DNA of 64,000 bases from Orychophragmus violaceus (lineage: Eukaryota; Streptophyta; Magnoliopsida; Brassicales; Brassicaceae), in contig CM058234.1 of assembly GCA_030180135.1 (NCBI GenBank), positions 29,918,766-29,982,765 on the forward strand, in the 5' to 3' direction. Shown here piece by piece: positions 46,139 to 59,700 of the stretch. Within the stretch, counting starts at the first letter, position 1. Each line of letters opens with the position of its first letter. The translations under genes were made by a program, and so were the position numbers. The notes under the pieces are model-generated. The model saw only the letters and a list, made by a program, of their open reading frames with translations, did no database searches and was not told the origin of the DNA.

Positions 46139-48660
46139 AATGCCTATAGCAGCAATAGGACTCTCATACTTAGGCCGTGTAAGAGGTTTCGTAAGTGGAT
46201 CGGCAACATTTGCATCCGTTGAGACTCTGCTAATCTTCACATCTCCTCTATCAATAATCTCACGAATGAGATGATATCTTCTTTGAATGTGTTTGGATTT
46301 CTGGTGGGATCTAAGTTATTTTGCTTGTGCGATGACTCCATTGTTATCAAAATAGAGATCCACTGGGCTAGAAATACTATGAACCACACCTATCTCAGAA
46401 ATGAACTTCCGAATCCAAACAACTTCCTTTGCTGCTTCAGAAGCAGCAATGTATTCAGCTTCTGTCGTAGAGTCTGCCACGGTGCTTTGTTTGGAACTCT
46501 TCCAACTTATAGCTCCTCCATAGACCAAGAATTTATCCTTAGTGTGTCTCAAACACTTAAGGATGTTCTGGACTGCTATCCATGGACTCTCACCTGGATC
46601 TGATTGGTATGTACTCGTCATACTTAAAGCACATGCAACATCTGGACGAGTACAGAGCATGGCATACATGATATATCCTATGGCAGAAGCATATGGGATT
46701 CTACTCATGCGCTCTCGCTCATCATGTGTCGAAGGACACTATGTCTTACTAAGAGTTATGCTATGAGACATTGGTAGAAAACCTTTCTTAGAATTATGCA
46801 TATTAAACATGTGCAAGACCTTATCTATATAAATATCTTGACATAATCCTATAAGCTTGTTTAATCTATCTCTATAGATTCTAATTCCAAAGATATAAGC
46901 GGCCTCTCCCATGTCTTTCATTGAAAAACAACTTCCTAGCCAAATCTTCACAGATTAAAGCAAAGGAATGTCATTTCCAATGAGAAGTATGTCATCTACA
47001 TACAATACTAAGAAAGCAATTGCGCTCCCACTAGTCTTTTTTGTAAACACATGGTTCTTCTTCGTTTCTAATAAAATCAAACTCTTTGATTGCCTCATTA
47101 AAACGAAGATTCCAACTCTGAGATGCTTGCTTCAAACCATATATGGAACGTTGAAGTTTGCATACCTTCCTAGCATTTGCAGGATTGTGAAACCTTCAGG
47201 TTGTGTCATGTACACATCCTCTTCGAGATTTCCATTAAGGAAAGCTGCTTTCACATCCATCTGCCAAATCTCATAATCATAATAAGCAGCAGTTGCTAGG
47301 AGAATCCGAATGGACTTAAGCATTGCGACTGGGGAATAAGTTTCATCATAGTCTATACCATGAAATTGCTTGTAACCTTTAGCCACCAGTCTAGCTTTGT
47401 ATATTTGGATATTACCTTCCATGACTGTTTTCTTCTTGAAAACCCATTTACACTCAATGGTTTTAAAACCATCAGGTAAATACACCAAAGTCCATACTTT
47501 GTTTATTGACATGGATTCCATTTCGGATTTTGCGGTTTCTAACCATTTATCGGAATCAGGACCCATCATTGCTTCTTCAAAAGACGTAGGTCATTATCTA
47601 TGATTAATAAATCATGATGATCATTCACCAAAAACCCATATCTATCATGTTCATGGCGTGTCCTTTCGGACCTACGTACCTCAGGTTCCACATGTATAGA
47701 TTCTACGACTCTTCGTAAATCTAATTTATTCTCTTCATGAGAAGCCGGAACAATCTCCTGTGTTTCTCGAACTTCTTCGAGTTGTACTTTACTCCCACTG
47801 TTTTTATTGGAAAGAAATTCTCTTTCTAGAATACACCATTACGAGCAACAAACACTTTGTTCTCGGTAGGGTTGTAAAAGTAACAACCTTTGGTTTCTTT
47901 AAGATAACCAATGAAGTAGAATTTATCAGATTTAGGTCCGAGCTTATCGGTAAACATACGTTTAACATAAGCATCACATCCCCAAATTTTAAGAAAAGAC
48001 AAATTTGGAACTTTTCCAGTCCACATCTCATATGGTGTCTTTTCAACTGATTTTGATGGACATTTGTTTAGTGTAAACACATACGTTTCTAGAGCATATC
48101 CACAAAAGCATAATGGAAGATCTGTATAACTCATCATTGCGAACCATATCTAATAAAGTCCGATTTCTCCTTTCAGATACACCATTCCATTGTGATGTTT
48201 CTGGAGGAGTAAGTTGTGAAACAATTGTACATTCTCTTTGATGATCAATGAAAGTTTGGCTCAAATATTCTCCTCCTCGAACTAATCGAATGGTTTTAAT
48301 TCTTTTGCCAAGCTGATTTTGTACTTCATTCTGAAATTCTTTGAACATTTCAAAAGATTCAGATTTATTTTTCATTAGATAAACATAACTATATCTACTG
48401 CAATCATCAATAAATGTAATAAAGTACTGATAGTTTCCTCTAGCATTTATACTCAGTGGGACACATACATCAGTATGTATGAGGTTCAATAAGTCCTTAG
48501 CTCTTTCACTGTGGCCAGTAAAAAAAGCTTTAGTCATTTTCCCCAATAAACAAGATTCACATTTTTCATATGATTCATAATCAAATGAGCTCAAAAGTCC
48601 ATCACTATGAAGCTTTTGAGTGCGTTTCTCATTTATGTGGCCCAAACGACAATGCCACAA
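46139..48660 (-). pseudogene. Element E Pol, several frameshifts
   Basis: Order on the minus strand: integrase zinc region and core (48660-48043: WHCRLGHINEKR, IHTDVC, DDCSRYSYV, WNGVSERRNRT), continued in another frame (48137-47826: WGCDAYVKR), RT (47569-47132: KARLVAKGYKQ, QMDVKAAFLNG), a further RT piece (46951-46739) and RNase H (46708-46316: SSKQSTVADSTTEAEY, YFDNNGVIAQAK), then remnants to about 46139. At least four frameshifts and one gap separate the pieces. Same family as A Pol, with clear protein similarity throughout. Confidence 0.85.
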
Positions 48661-49983
48661 AAAAATTTTATTTTATTCGTTTGATTTAAATCTTTTGGTC
48701 TTAATGTTAGAGACATGTATACTTTGGTTCAAAACATAGAGTCCATTCTCCAATAGACCGCTACCATAAAAAAATATCACCACGATCAAATAAACAACAT
48801 TTGTCTTTAATCAAAAAATGAAAACCTTCCAAATCCAAACAAGAAATAGAAATGATATTTCGGCTTATAGCAGGTACATAGTAGCAATTTTTAAGTTCCA
48901 AAACCATGCCTGATGGCAAAGACAAATGAAATGTTCCTACAACTAATGCAACAACTCTTGCTCCATTTCCCACGCGAAGGTCCACTTGTCCTTTATCCAA
49001 AGTTCTACTGTTGCTTAGTCCCTGCATATTTGTACAAATATGAGCACCACAACCGGTATCTAATACCCAAGAAATAGAACAAGAAATAGTAACATTTACT
49101 TATATAACATAAATACCTGAAGATGAAGCTTCAAAGGTATTCTTCTTTTTCAGATCTTCCAAGTATTTCTTGCAGTTTCTCTTCCAATGCCCAGAGCCAT
49201 TACAGTAATGGCACTAGTCATCACCAGAAGGACCAGGCTTGGACATAGGAGAAGGGTCAGATTTTCTTGGATTCTTAATCCAGCTCATCTTACCCTTTCC
49301 CTTGTTCATACCTTGTTTCTTAAACTTTTTACCCCCCTTTTATCATAACGACATGTGGGGTGTCCTTCTTGAGGTTAGGTTCAGCAGTTTTGAGCATCCC
49401 ATGTAGCTCAATGAAAGTTTTTGTCAAGTTGTTTATGTTGTAGTTCATAACAAACTGATCAAAACTTTATGGCAGTGACTGCGAAATGAGATCAGTGGCC
49501 AACTCTTGGCTAATAGGACAGTCCAATTTTGCTAGGTTTTCAATATAACCCATCATCTTAATGACATGAGGGCTAACTGGACCATCCTTTGGTAGCTTGC
49601 ATTCAATGAGAGCCTTAACGATTTGGTATCTCTCAGTTCGTGCTTGCTCCTGAAACATTCCTTTCAGGCTTGTGATAATGTCAATTGGCGAATCCACATT
49701 CTCATATTGCTTCTGCAAGTCTGAGTTTATGGTAGCCAACATAAGACAACACACATCAACCATATCACTAACATGCTTGTCATAAGCATTCCTCTCTGCA
49801 TGTGGAGCATTGGTCTTAGGCTTTTCAGGGAGACTCTTTTCCAGGACATAGTCCCTCTTCTCATGTTTGAGAACAATTCTCAAGTTTCGATACAATTCGA
49901 GGAAATTCGATCCTTTCAGTTTGTCCTTCTCATGGACCGATCGTAATGAAAATAAACTGTGAGGAGTTGACATTTCTAGATCA
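48661..49983 (-). pseudogene. Element E Gag-protease, broken
   Basis: Gag starts at about 49973 (MSTPHSLFSLRSVHEKDKL) and reads to ELATDLISQSLP (49467). It then stops, and resumes in patches with a CCHC knuckle (CHYCNGSGHWKRNC, about 49210-49165), the protease DTG region (about 49060) and the QGLSNSRTLDKGQVDL block (49027-48761). An in-frame ATG 20 codons upstream exists but lies in the leader. Confidence 0.75.
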
Positions 49984-50033
49984 AAAGAATAGCAAATGTT
50001 AGAATGATGTTCATAAGTTTGAGATCTCAACAA

Positions 50034-51314
50034 TTAAGAAATCTCACATTATATTCTAAACAGTATTACCCTAAAAAAATGAATATAATGATCCAAGATC
50101 CTTATTTCACTAGAATTCAAGTGAGCTTTGGCTCATCGCCCGAATGTCTAGCTATTTAGGTAAACAACACCTTGTTATATATATAATATAATTCTTGGTT
50201 GTTAGATGACATGTTATGTCGTTTCTAACCTAATACCTCAAAGTTCAAAACCATTTTAATAACTTAGTCAAGTTAACCAATCTTTATTCATATGGTAACC
50301 ATTACCATCTACCTCACTTATGTAGTTGTAGACGCCTTGTTTGACAAACCCATCAAACAACGAAATGAATTTTGATAGTTGATAAAATTAGAAAGGTATA
50401 AAAACTTGATATTATTTGAGGAATTAATGATTGTCTAACTTATGTTTTATATATCTTATATAAAACAATAATACATATCGAATAGTATTCAAATTAGAAA
50501 TTTTATTTTATTCTATTCTTAATCAAATTAAGATAGTTTAAATATAAATAACTACCTTAGAATTTATATATGAAAGTATAAACAATTTACAACTTTTAAG
50601 TATTACACAAACATGTACATGTGAATATTTATTTTAAAATTGTATTATTATAAAGCGCACATGAATGCGTAACAATTAACAAATAAAATATAGAATCACA
50701 TGTTATACTTAAAATCAAATTAAAAAATTACACGTTCTTATCTTTACTTTAAACAAACGTTGTATATTGAGTTCACAAATATGAATTTAATCCAATTAAA
50801 ATTAATTATATATTTAAATTTTTATATCTATTAGAAATAATTTAAATATATAACTAATATATATCTTATATGTATTCAGCCAGATTACAAATAATTAAAC
50901 TAATTTTTTCTTATAGTTAAAATTATTAATTACTCATGTATTGTCAAATCTTAAATTTAGTTTCAGAATCTAATCAAATTAGAACTCTAAATAAAAGATT
51001 AAAGAATGTGCATCAATTGAATCAATCTAATTGAACTAAACCAATTATAATAAACCAACTTCTACCCAATTATTCAATAAATCTTACAAGACATTTGCAT
51101 GTTATATTAACTCTAAAATCATGTAATCAAGCATTACAGTAATGATGTTGATTCTTGATAAAAATATTCATGAACATATAAATGTTTAAGAAATTGTTTA
51201 CCGTCATAATCAAATTATGGTTTTCGTGAACATTAATAATACATCAATTTCAATCGTACCTGAAACAACAAGAATTCTTTATCTACATGATTCAATTTCA
51301 ATATTAAACATGTA
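50034..51314 (-). other. Element E leader
   Basis: 1.3 kb of very AT-rich untranslated DNA between gag and the primer-binding site. Only the gag-proximal 350 bp is recognisable against the A leader. No gene seen. Confidence 0.55.
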
Positions 51315-51328
51315 AGCTCTGATACCAC

Positions 51329-52168
51329 TGTTGGAAATTCGTACCGGTCTATAGCAATTTATAAATGTCAATTACGAATTCAATTACCGGGATCTCATGC
51401 AAATAGTGATTTCAATCTAAATCTTATAGTTGCGAATATACCTGGATATTTTAGCGGAAATAGGAATTAAAAATAAATCGAGATTGAGTAGCACTCCAAA
51501 CGTAATGCCTCTACCGATATCCACATGCACACAAACTGGATTAAATGTCGTATGCTAGTACTGTCGATATTCCGTCAAACGAAATGCCTTCCTCCCGTTT
51601 CTTTTAGCTTGTCATAAAAGTAACATAATTTAAGTTTAAAGATGAGAGCATTTGTCAAACAAAGTCTCGTATATGCTGTTGTGTTTTTCTTCACTCTCAT
51701 CACTCATATATATATATATATATATACAAGATGTGGATCTTTTATTTATTTTATTTCTTTAGCTAACTCATGTTACTTAAAAACATGGTCATGTGAACCT
51801 TTTTGAAAAGCAGATCACTCTATGTGGATGCAAACTAAGTTTCATGTGTTCACATGTAAGCTTAAGCTTTATGTTTCCACCATCATTATGTTTCCACCAT
51901 CATGTGCATATTTATATATATAATGAAATTATAGAATCGCTAAACTTAACATTAGTTTTAATCAAAATTAATCCAATAATATTTGATCCAGTTTGCTTAG
52001 GTGTGTGATCCTATAGGATCATATAATATTAGTAACATGATTTTATACCTATAGATTATAAGCGGTTTTTACCAAAATATTATAACCACCTAATATTATA
52101 CGATTGTCAATCTCGACAATACAACTTTAATTAGAGTAAGTACAAATGATTTTAGGACACTACCAACA
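51329..52168 (-). repeat. Element E 5' LTR (840 bp)
   Basis: On the plus strand TGTTGGAAATTCG to ACTACCAACA. Blocks such as TTTGCTTAGGTGTGTGA and AGGATCATA are shared with the A LTR. It contains an (AT)n run near 51710-51725. It lacks clear CGATCG pairs. It is followed 84 bp later by the MFS stop codon. Confidence 0.85.
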
Positions 52169-52252
52169 TATTGACAGCATATTTACATCACTCTTCTTCT
52201 CGTTTATATTTGATGAGTTATTAGATGATATATTGACAGTCTTGTCTTTTAC
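52169..52252 (-). other. Residual MFS 3' untranslated region
   Basis: 84 bp between the MFS stop codon and element E. Normal polyadenylation signals may be lost. The nearest A-rich signals downstream lie inside the LTR of E, which has the same orientation. Confidence 0.5.
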
Positions 52253-53712
52253 TTAATGAGTTGTTATAATCACACCATCCCCCGAGCTGTTGTTGATCGC
52301 TTTGTTCAATGGTGAAGGAGGAACATCTTTTATCATTAGGCTCTGCAAGAAACCGATCATCTGTGCATGGATGAAAAATTTGGTCCATCATAATTCATAA
52401 ACAATTTAATAAAAGTATTCATGAAGGATGAAATGGCAGTACCGAAGAAAACGAGATGCATAGAAGGCTAAATCCAGGGAAATAGAACGGTGCATCGTTG
52501 GACAAGAACAATGCTATACAAATTAAACCATTATATATCAATAGTGGCAATACAAATTAAACCATTATATATCAATAGTGGCAATACAAGTAATGAAAAT
52601 TAGCAGTAAATTGTATTCTTACGTACGGCTTCACGAACCTGTCAATGGACTGAAAACAAATGGTGCCACGACTTTCCCAAAGGACTTCACTCCAGATATG
52701 CATCCTTGCACTTTTCCCTTCATCATTTCAAACATAAAGCTATTTCTTTTGTGGATGTTGATTCAAAAATACCAACATTCAATTGTTACAACAAGACATA
52801 TACTAGCAGTTTTTTTTACCTGTTCACCAGGTCCGACTTGTCTTGAGGCAATACCACAAACCTATAGCCAAGATTGTTCAAATTCTACAAAGTAGCAAAA
52901 GCACCATTGTTAAGGAGAAATGAACGATGTCAAAAGCCTTACTGATGGCATCACAATCATGGCTCCAGGTACAAAAACGGTGGTGAGATAAGGAACCTAT
53001 GGCATTGGAAACAAACTAAATAAAAAACACACAAAAGCAAATCATATTGAGATTGAACATTGACTCAAGACCGACTCACCCATGGTGCCCAAGAAATGCT
53101 GACAATGGCCATCTGCATCACAAAGACATTCAACCAATTTCACTATATGACAAGATCAATTATTCAGGGTTTCATTTGAAACAAAATCAAGAAGAAAAGA
53201 AAAACACACATGCTTACGTTTGTAAATTCCATAAAAAGCCCTGCTGATAAAAGCTTCCGTTCTCTAATGGTTGAAGCAAATCTTGGAAATACAAACAGCT
53301 GATACAAAAACATGTCGCAATGCATGACATACAAAAATTTATTCAAAATAATGTTATTAGTTACACATTATCACTAGCTTGTAGTTTAATTACTTGAGAG
53401 ATAGACCCAACGATTGTAATCAATAGCATGAGATCAGCAAACTGGTTCTTGTCAAATCCAAAACGGGCTTTCAGAAAATACTGCATAGTTAAAAAATCAT
53501 ATGTTTCATATATATAGTTCATATGTTTTTTATTCATTAATTGATAATAAAAATAAAAACTCAGAATGTAAAATGATATATATGAGCTAAACCAAGAAAG
53601 CAGTCTGCATTCCACTATCTGAGAAACTGCTGAAGAATGTCACAACCAATGCTTGAACGAATATGGTACTGCATTACAAAATCCATATACATCATTGTAT
53701 TTAGAATATATA

Positions 53713-53745
<33 letters not shown>

Positions 53746-56700
53746 GCATGTAAATATACCTAGTTTTCATCAAGAAGATCATATCTTTCAACGAAGATTG
53801 CTTCTTGTTTAAGACACTTGTTCTGATGGTTGTGTTGTTCAGAATCGGCTCTGCTAACATTGTAACATGATTACTACCGTGGTCATCTTGTTGATGATCA
53901 CCATGTTCATCATTGTTTAGCCTTTCCTTTAGGAAAATTCTCATGTACACCATACCAACAAGAAACGATATAGCTGAAACCTAATTTATCCACACAGACA
54001 AAAACATGTCTCTTATATTTTCCTAATAACGATTCGACTGATTAGATTTTGGATCACATGACGATTTGACGCTAATGATGATATAAGATACCTTAAAAAT
54101 CAAAGCTACCGGTAGAAATCGAGCAACTAATGTTCCGCAAAGTGAAGAGATTGTTTTGATACCAGCTAAAATACTAAAAGCTGATATTATTGTTCTCCTG
54201 TGAATATTTTCCGCCTGAAAATGAAAAATGAAATGAAGTAATTAAACTGATACAAATATTAGATTATTCTTGTAACAAATATTTAGTAACTTAAAAATAA
54301 ATCATAGTTAAAAATGGTGAAAAGTTACCACATAAGCACACGCGAGGCAGTCAACGGCGCCTTCGCATACCAAAGCGGTTAGAATCTTGATTATGTAAAA
54401 CACGTAGAAAAAATGTGTATCCCTTCTGTACCCTAAAATGACTGCCAAAATAATATTATCAGAGGCATAACATTTTATTTTTATTTTTTGGTAAAATTGT
54501 TAAAATTTATTACCATTTTCGAAATTTTTGACAGAAGGACGGAGATTCAAAGAGGACAAAATAAACAAAATAAACTACTAGACACAACGCCACAATTAAA
54601 AACGACAAATAAAAATTCTAAGATAAAAGCCCTAATGAAGACTTAAAACTGAAACCGAACCAATATAGAGAGAAGCAATCACACGCCAAGAGGTAGACCA
54701 TCCCACTTTTTCCATAGTTCCGAAGAACTAGAGTTCACAAGCTCGTTGCCACGAGCATCATCATAAGGCCAACCTTCAAACCTCTGGAGTGAGATTAAAT
54801 GCCTACAGCTTCTCCGAACGGGATCCCCTGAATCCATAACAGACTAACCTGCAGCTGTCGACAAGGGAGCCCAAGCGGGCCGTCGAAGAGTCACCTCCAA
54901 TTACCATTCTCTATCGAACAAATCTCTCAAGAACCAGCCTCCACACCTACAAGATAGCCGCCAAAATAAACTGGCGCCTCTACATTTCTAGATCGGGTAT
55001 GTCTCACCATCATCACCGGTCTCATCCTGGAGCCAACCATAGCCAAAAATCAGATACAAACTTACTTCCGCTTAAAAAATGGGAAACAAACACTGCTGGG
55101 AAACCCCGACCACACCGATGATTGACTGCACTGGAGCGACCCCGCCGAAGACGCCGCCGAGCCACCCGCTAGAACCACCACAGGGAGACACCGTCAGAGG
55201 ATCCGTGCTTTCTTTAGGAACGTAAGCCACCTCGAATAGACTAGCCACAAGACAAGAGCCTCCATCAACACCATTGATCAAACAAGGACCCGTCCTCAAG
55301 ATCCGTTTTCCGGTGCCGAGATCGAGGGAGGTCAGATCTGTCTTCGCACCCCTTCTGCCGCAAGGACACACCGCAGAAAGACAGTAACGGAAGAGAAGCA
55401 CCGCCCCACCGTCGCTAACGCCAACAAGCACGTTACCGCAACAGCTGGACTCATCGATTTGGACCGCTGGAAAGAAAAACGCCGGGATGAAGACAAAAAA
55501 GGAAAATCTCAGAGGAGGAGAAGATGGAAGAGGCGGAGGGAAACAAACTACGGTAGTCGGAGCGCCCCACCTCCACCGCAACCAAGAAAAACGCTATGTA
55601 ATACTTATATAACGTTTTTTGGGTTTATAACCAAGAAAAACAACATTCTTTTGGGTTATTATCACAAAGTAGTGTCTCTTAAAAAAAGTAGTATGCATTG
55701 GACAATGGATTATCAACATTGATTACTTTAAAATTCAAGATCTGAGAAAAGAAAAGATAATGGTCCAACTGGTCATGGTTTTATTAAAGAAATTGGCGAT
55801 GGTAAAAAATTTTTCTTTAATTAAACAAAAGGTGATTTTCCAATTGGAATATGCTTATTGGATCATAGTGGACAAAGCACTGCCTGTTAGCCTTTGAGAA
55901 TCAACTCATCAAGAGCATCCACGTTGACAGTGCTTTTAAAACCATCACTAGCAAAAATTTCTATGATGAATGAGGTGAATATTATATTTTGTAAAAAATC
56001 TAAATGACTAACATGTTTGACTTTAAACTTAAGAAAATAACAGAGATAAATTTGTTTTAACTAAATATCTTCCAAAATCTGATAAATAAATGTGCAAATC
56101 ATTGCTTTTTCTTTTATGTATAGCCAATATATAATATATAGTTAAATATTTCATCATCTACATAAACATCATAGTTGATGTTTAATAACTGAATAGATTA
56201 CTATTGACAAATATAGTCTTAGAATCATAGATGATTTTTTATACTAGAAATTCGTTATTGGAAAATATTTAAGCATTCAAATACCGAATAGATGCAAGTA
56301 TTCATCTATTATGATAAATATATTTTTACATATAGTAACATATTCAAGTTTTTTATTCTAGAATTTAATGTTAGTTATTTTCAAATACTACAGAAAATGT
56401 TTAAATATATATATATATATATCACCATTTCATGTTCTATATAAATATTGTCATCTGACACTTTTTGGAAAAGGGATACACTAACACTTTGGAAAAGGGA
56501 TACACTAACACTTTTTTAAAATTAGACGTCTAAGATTTGATCCGAACTATCATTCATGGAGAACATGTCAAGGAGATTTATGGTTTTACTTTCAATATCA
56601 AATCCCTTTCAAATTTGTTTAAAAAAATAATTGTTTATTTTTGTCTTGCGTCGAGCCAATATTAGAATCGATTCCATCGCAAAGAGCTCTCTTTGAACCC

Positions 56701-59700
56701 TCTTATACTATGTTTTGTTTATGTAACAAACTATTTCATTCTAATGGATTTTTGTTTTTAGTCTGTTTATTCCATCTTTCGCTTCTTAAAAGATAACATT
56801 TTCAAATTAGAAGTAGTGGACATAGTACTAATATAAGAGGATACAAGACACTACAAAAATTTGAAACTCATGTGAAATAATGCACCCTAAAAGAAGAGGT
56901 TATCTTTGAATGAAGCGAAACTAAAGGTGAAGAAAACTCTCATAGTTTGCAATGGTAGGAGAAGAGCTTATCCTTCATAGGCTAATTTGATCACGATCTA
57001 AACCCAAAAAATTAGCGTGAATAATATGTTGGATGTATTTAACAAGGATGTGAATCAGTTTGGCTGAAAGATAATGTACTCTCGAGTTCCATTCTTTCCA
57101 CAAGAAATATGTAACAACACGAATAATCAACTTAACAATGTCGTTCGACTTTGCAATTTGAGATGGAGAATGAGCCCAAGACACAATCACAAGAATAGTT
57201 AAAGGATGTGATATAATTGTATATGTAAAGAATCTTTCCTGAGAAGAGTAGGTGTAATAAAAAAACAGATTTGCACGATTCTCTGATGCTGCTCTGAACA
57301 GAAGACATTGGCCATCAGTGTTAAGTCCCCAACTTCGCAAACTTTTACGTGTTGGTAACCGGTCATGCATTTTAACCCACATAAAGAAAACATTCCTTGG
57401 GATTAATTGCTTGAACCAAACCATATTGTACAAAAAAAAAACTAACCCGAGATAAGAAGGATGATGTAAAAGCCAAGTCTTAGAAGTTTAGAAGCAGACC
57501 GGTTGTTCAGCTATGGAATTTCTCCAAAGAAAATACTCATCCTCATCAGCATCAATGTCTTAAGAAGAAGGAGAGGAAGGCAGAAACTTTCATAGGAGTG
57601 AAAGAATGAGGTGTCTCCTATCCTAAATTCACTATTTCCCTTAGGCACGCATCCGACACTAAAGCTAAATTTGTAATACCCGATAAATGCGGGTCGTTCG
57701 GACCAGTCAAGTGGATTAAAGGACCAAACTTGTCCAATCAACATGCCAAAAGAGAGCCACTCTCTCCGAAAAAGTCTGGCAATAAAGATAATTCGTAGCC
57801 AAATCACGAAGCTTCATTAGTTGTCTCCAAATTCAACTGCCATTATGCTGAAAATTTGTTGCCCAAAACATCCTCCCTCGGAGTATAACTTTCTGAATCC
57901 AAGCAACCTAATGACAACTAATACTAGAAAATAGAAGCCATATAAGCTTCAAACCAAACACTTTATTTGAATCATGAAGATTTCTTAATCCCAATCCACC
58001 TTCTTTCTTCAGGGTACACACAAATTCTGAAGAAACTTTGGCTCCTCTAGGCAATTTTGGAGCTCCACTCGATAAGAAATAGTTACAGATTTTAACCAAA
58101 GCTTCTAGACACCCTTTTGGGAAAGGTAAAAACGAGGATCAGAAATTGATTATAGTGAATAAAACCGATTGAATCAATTGTAACCTACCGCAAAGTAAAG
58201 ACGATGTACGGTCCATGATGAAATATGCACCTTCAATTTGTCCAACAGTGGTTTATAGTCCTGAAGTCTTAAATTATGCGGCATAATAGGAAGTCCGAGG
58301 TAACGGACAGGTAAAGACCCTTGAAGTAATCCAAAGCTTGACGCCAAAGTCTTGCCGACGCAACATTATTTCCACCGATGAAAAGCAAGACTTCGGAATA
58401 TTAAGAGAAAGGCCACAATGCAATTCAACCTTCTTTAACACCTCCAAAAATACTAGATAAGGAGCTTCTCGATCCATATAAAAGATAAAAACGTCATCAC
58501 CAATGAATGGATCATAGCATGGAGGGTGCGGGTTAAATTGATTCCTTGCAGCCGCTAAATCTAAGTTCTTGGACAAGATATGCATAGCCAATACAAATAG
58601 TGAAGAGGAAATATGATCACCCCAGTCAGCTCTCCATGTATGACACTGAATAGTAAGGAGAATAAATGTAAATTTGAATTGAATCCTTTTGATGAAGTTA
58701 TCCGACAGTTTCAGATCTTCCAAGATGTTTATTATAAAATACTAATTGATATTTTCGTACCCTTTTGAGATATCAATATGTAAACACCCCTTGTTGTTTC
58801 ACCCTCTTTATGAAAGTCTGAGACCAGTTCCGATGCAAGGAGGACATCTTCACAAAGTAACATATCTTTGAAAAACCGACTTGATTATGTTGGAGGTCTA
58901 AGAAATTCGTATCATGATCACACACAAGAAATTAATAATGTTTTAGATAAATTTTCTACCACTGATTTGAAGAAAACACCAGTATTCGAGTCTCCAATAG
59001 ACAACCATTTACACGAGATTTTTGAGAAAAAAAAATATTCTTCAGGTGCTGTAAAAAATAACCATGAATCCCTAGCAACCTTTTCTTCCTCAAACAAGCC
59101 CGGGGGAGGAGATTGGAGAACTTGGTTCTGAATTGTTTTCAATCTCTCAAAAGCCTACTTGGAACGAGTTTGTATATTGCTAAAACTATCATGAATCAGA
59201 CATTTGCAAAAGTCTTCCACCTTCAGAATTTACACTAGTCAACACTCGTTGAAGAAGATTGAAGTACTTAGGATGAGATATGTAGAAAGTGAAAAAATTG
59301 AACCGATACTTACGCCGAATAGCTGAGTCTGAAATATTAAGTAAGCAATGTGAATGATCTTAATCTCCCAGTGCATCAAAATAAGCAAATGATTGAGGAA
59401 ACGTCTCCAGCCACGCCTCAACGATGATTGCTCGATCCAATTTCCTTGCCTTTAGGTTAGTAGGAGATTTGTTGGTCCGAGTATAAAGACATTGATATAA
59501 GAAATCAAAGAGCCTGTTGGTAGATAGGAAGTCATGAAGATCAAGGATACCTTGAAATGGTATATTAGCCGGAGATAAGGAGTAAACCTCAGTAGAGAGG
59601 TGACTTGGTTAAAATCCCCCATAATAATCAAAGGTGAATTCTTGAGGAGATGATTAGCAAACAATTCAGATATGAGATTTTACAATTGAACTCACTCTTC

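Larger units (their letters stand above)
45880..52168 (-). mobile_element. LTR/copia element E, 3'-truncated and decayed
   Basis: Minus-strand relative of element A. 5' LTR 51329-52168 (840 bp), primer-binding site complement at 51315-51327 (AGCTCTGATACCA), leader 50034-51314, gag, protease and pol, and part of the 3' untranslated region (homologous to about 5620-5760 of A). Polypurine tract and 3' LTR are missing. The LTR and leader are much richer in A and T than those of A, as expected from long-term loss of methylated CG. Multiple frameshifts throughout pol show it is older than A-D. Confidence 0.85.

Noticed and set aside
53047..53247. Plus-strand frames across the MFS exons (also 52578-52895)
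   Set aside because: Antisense to exons that join in frame on the minus strand.
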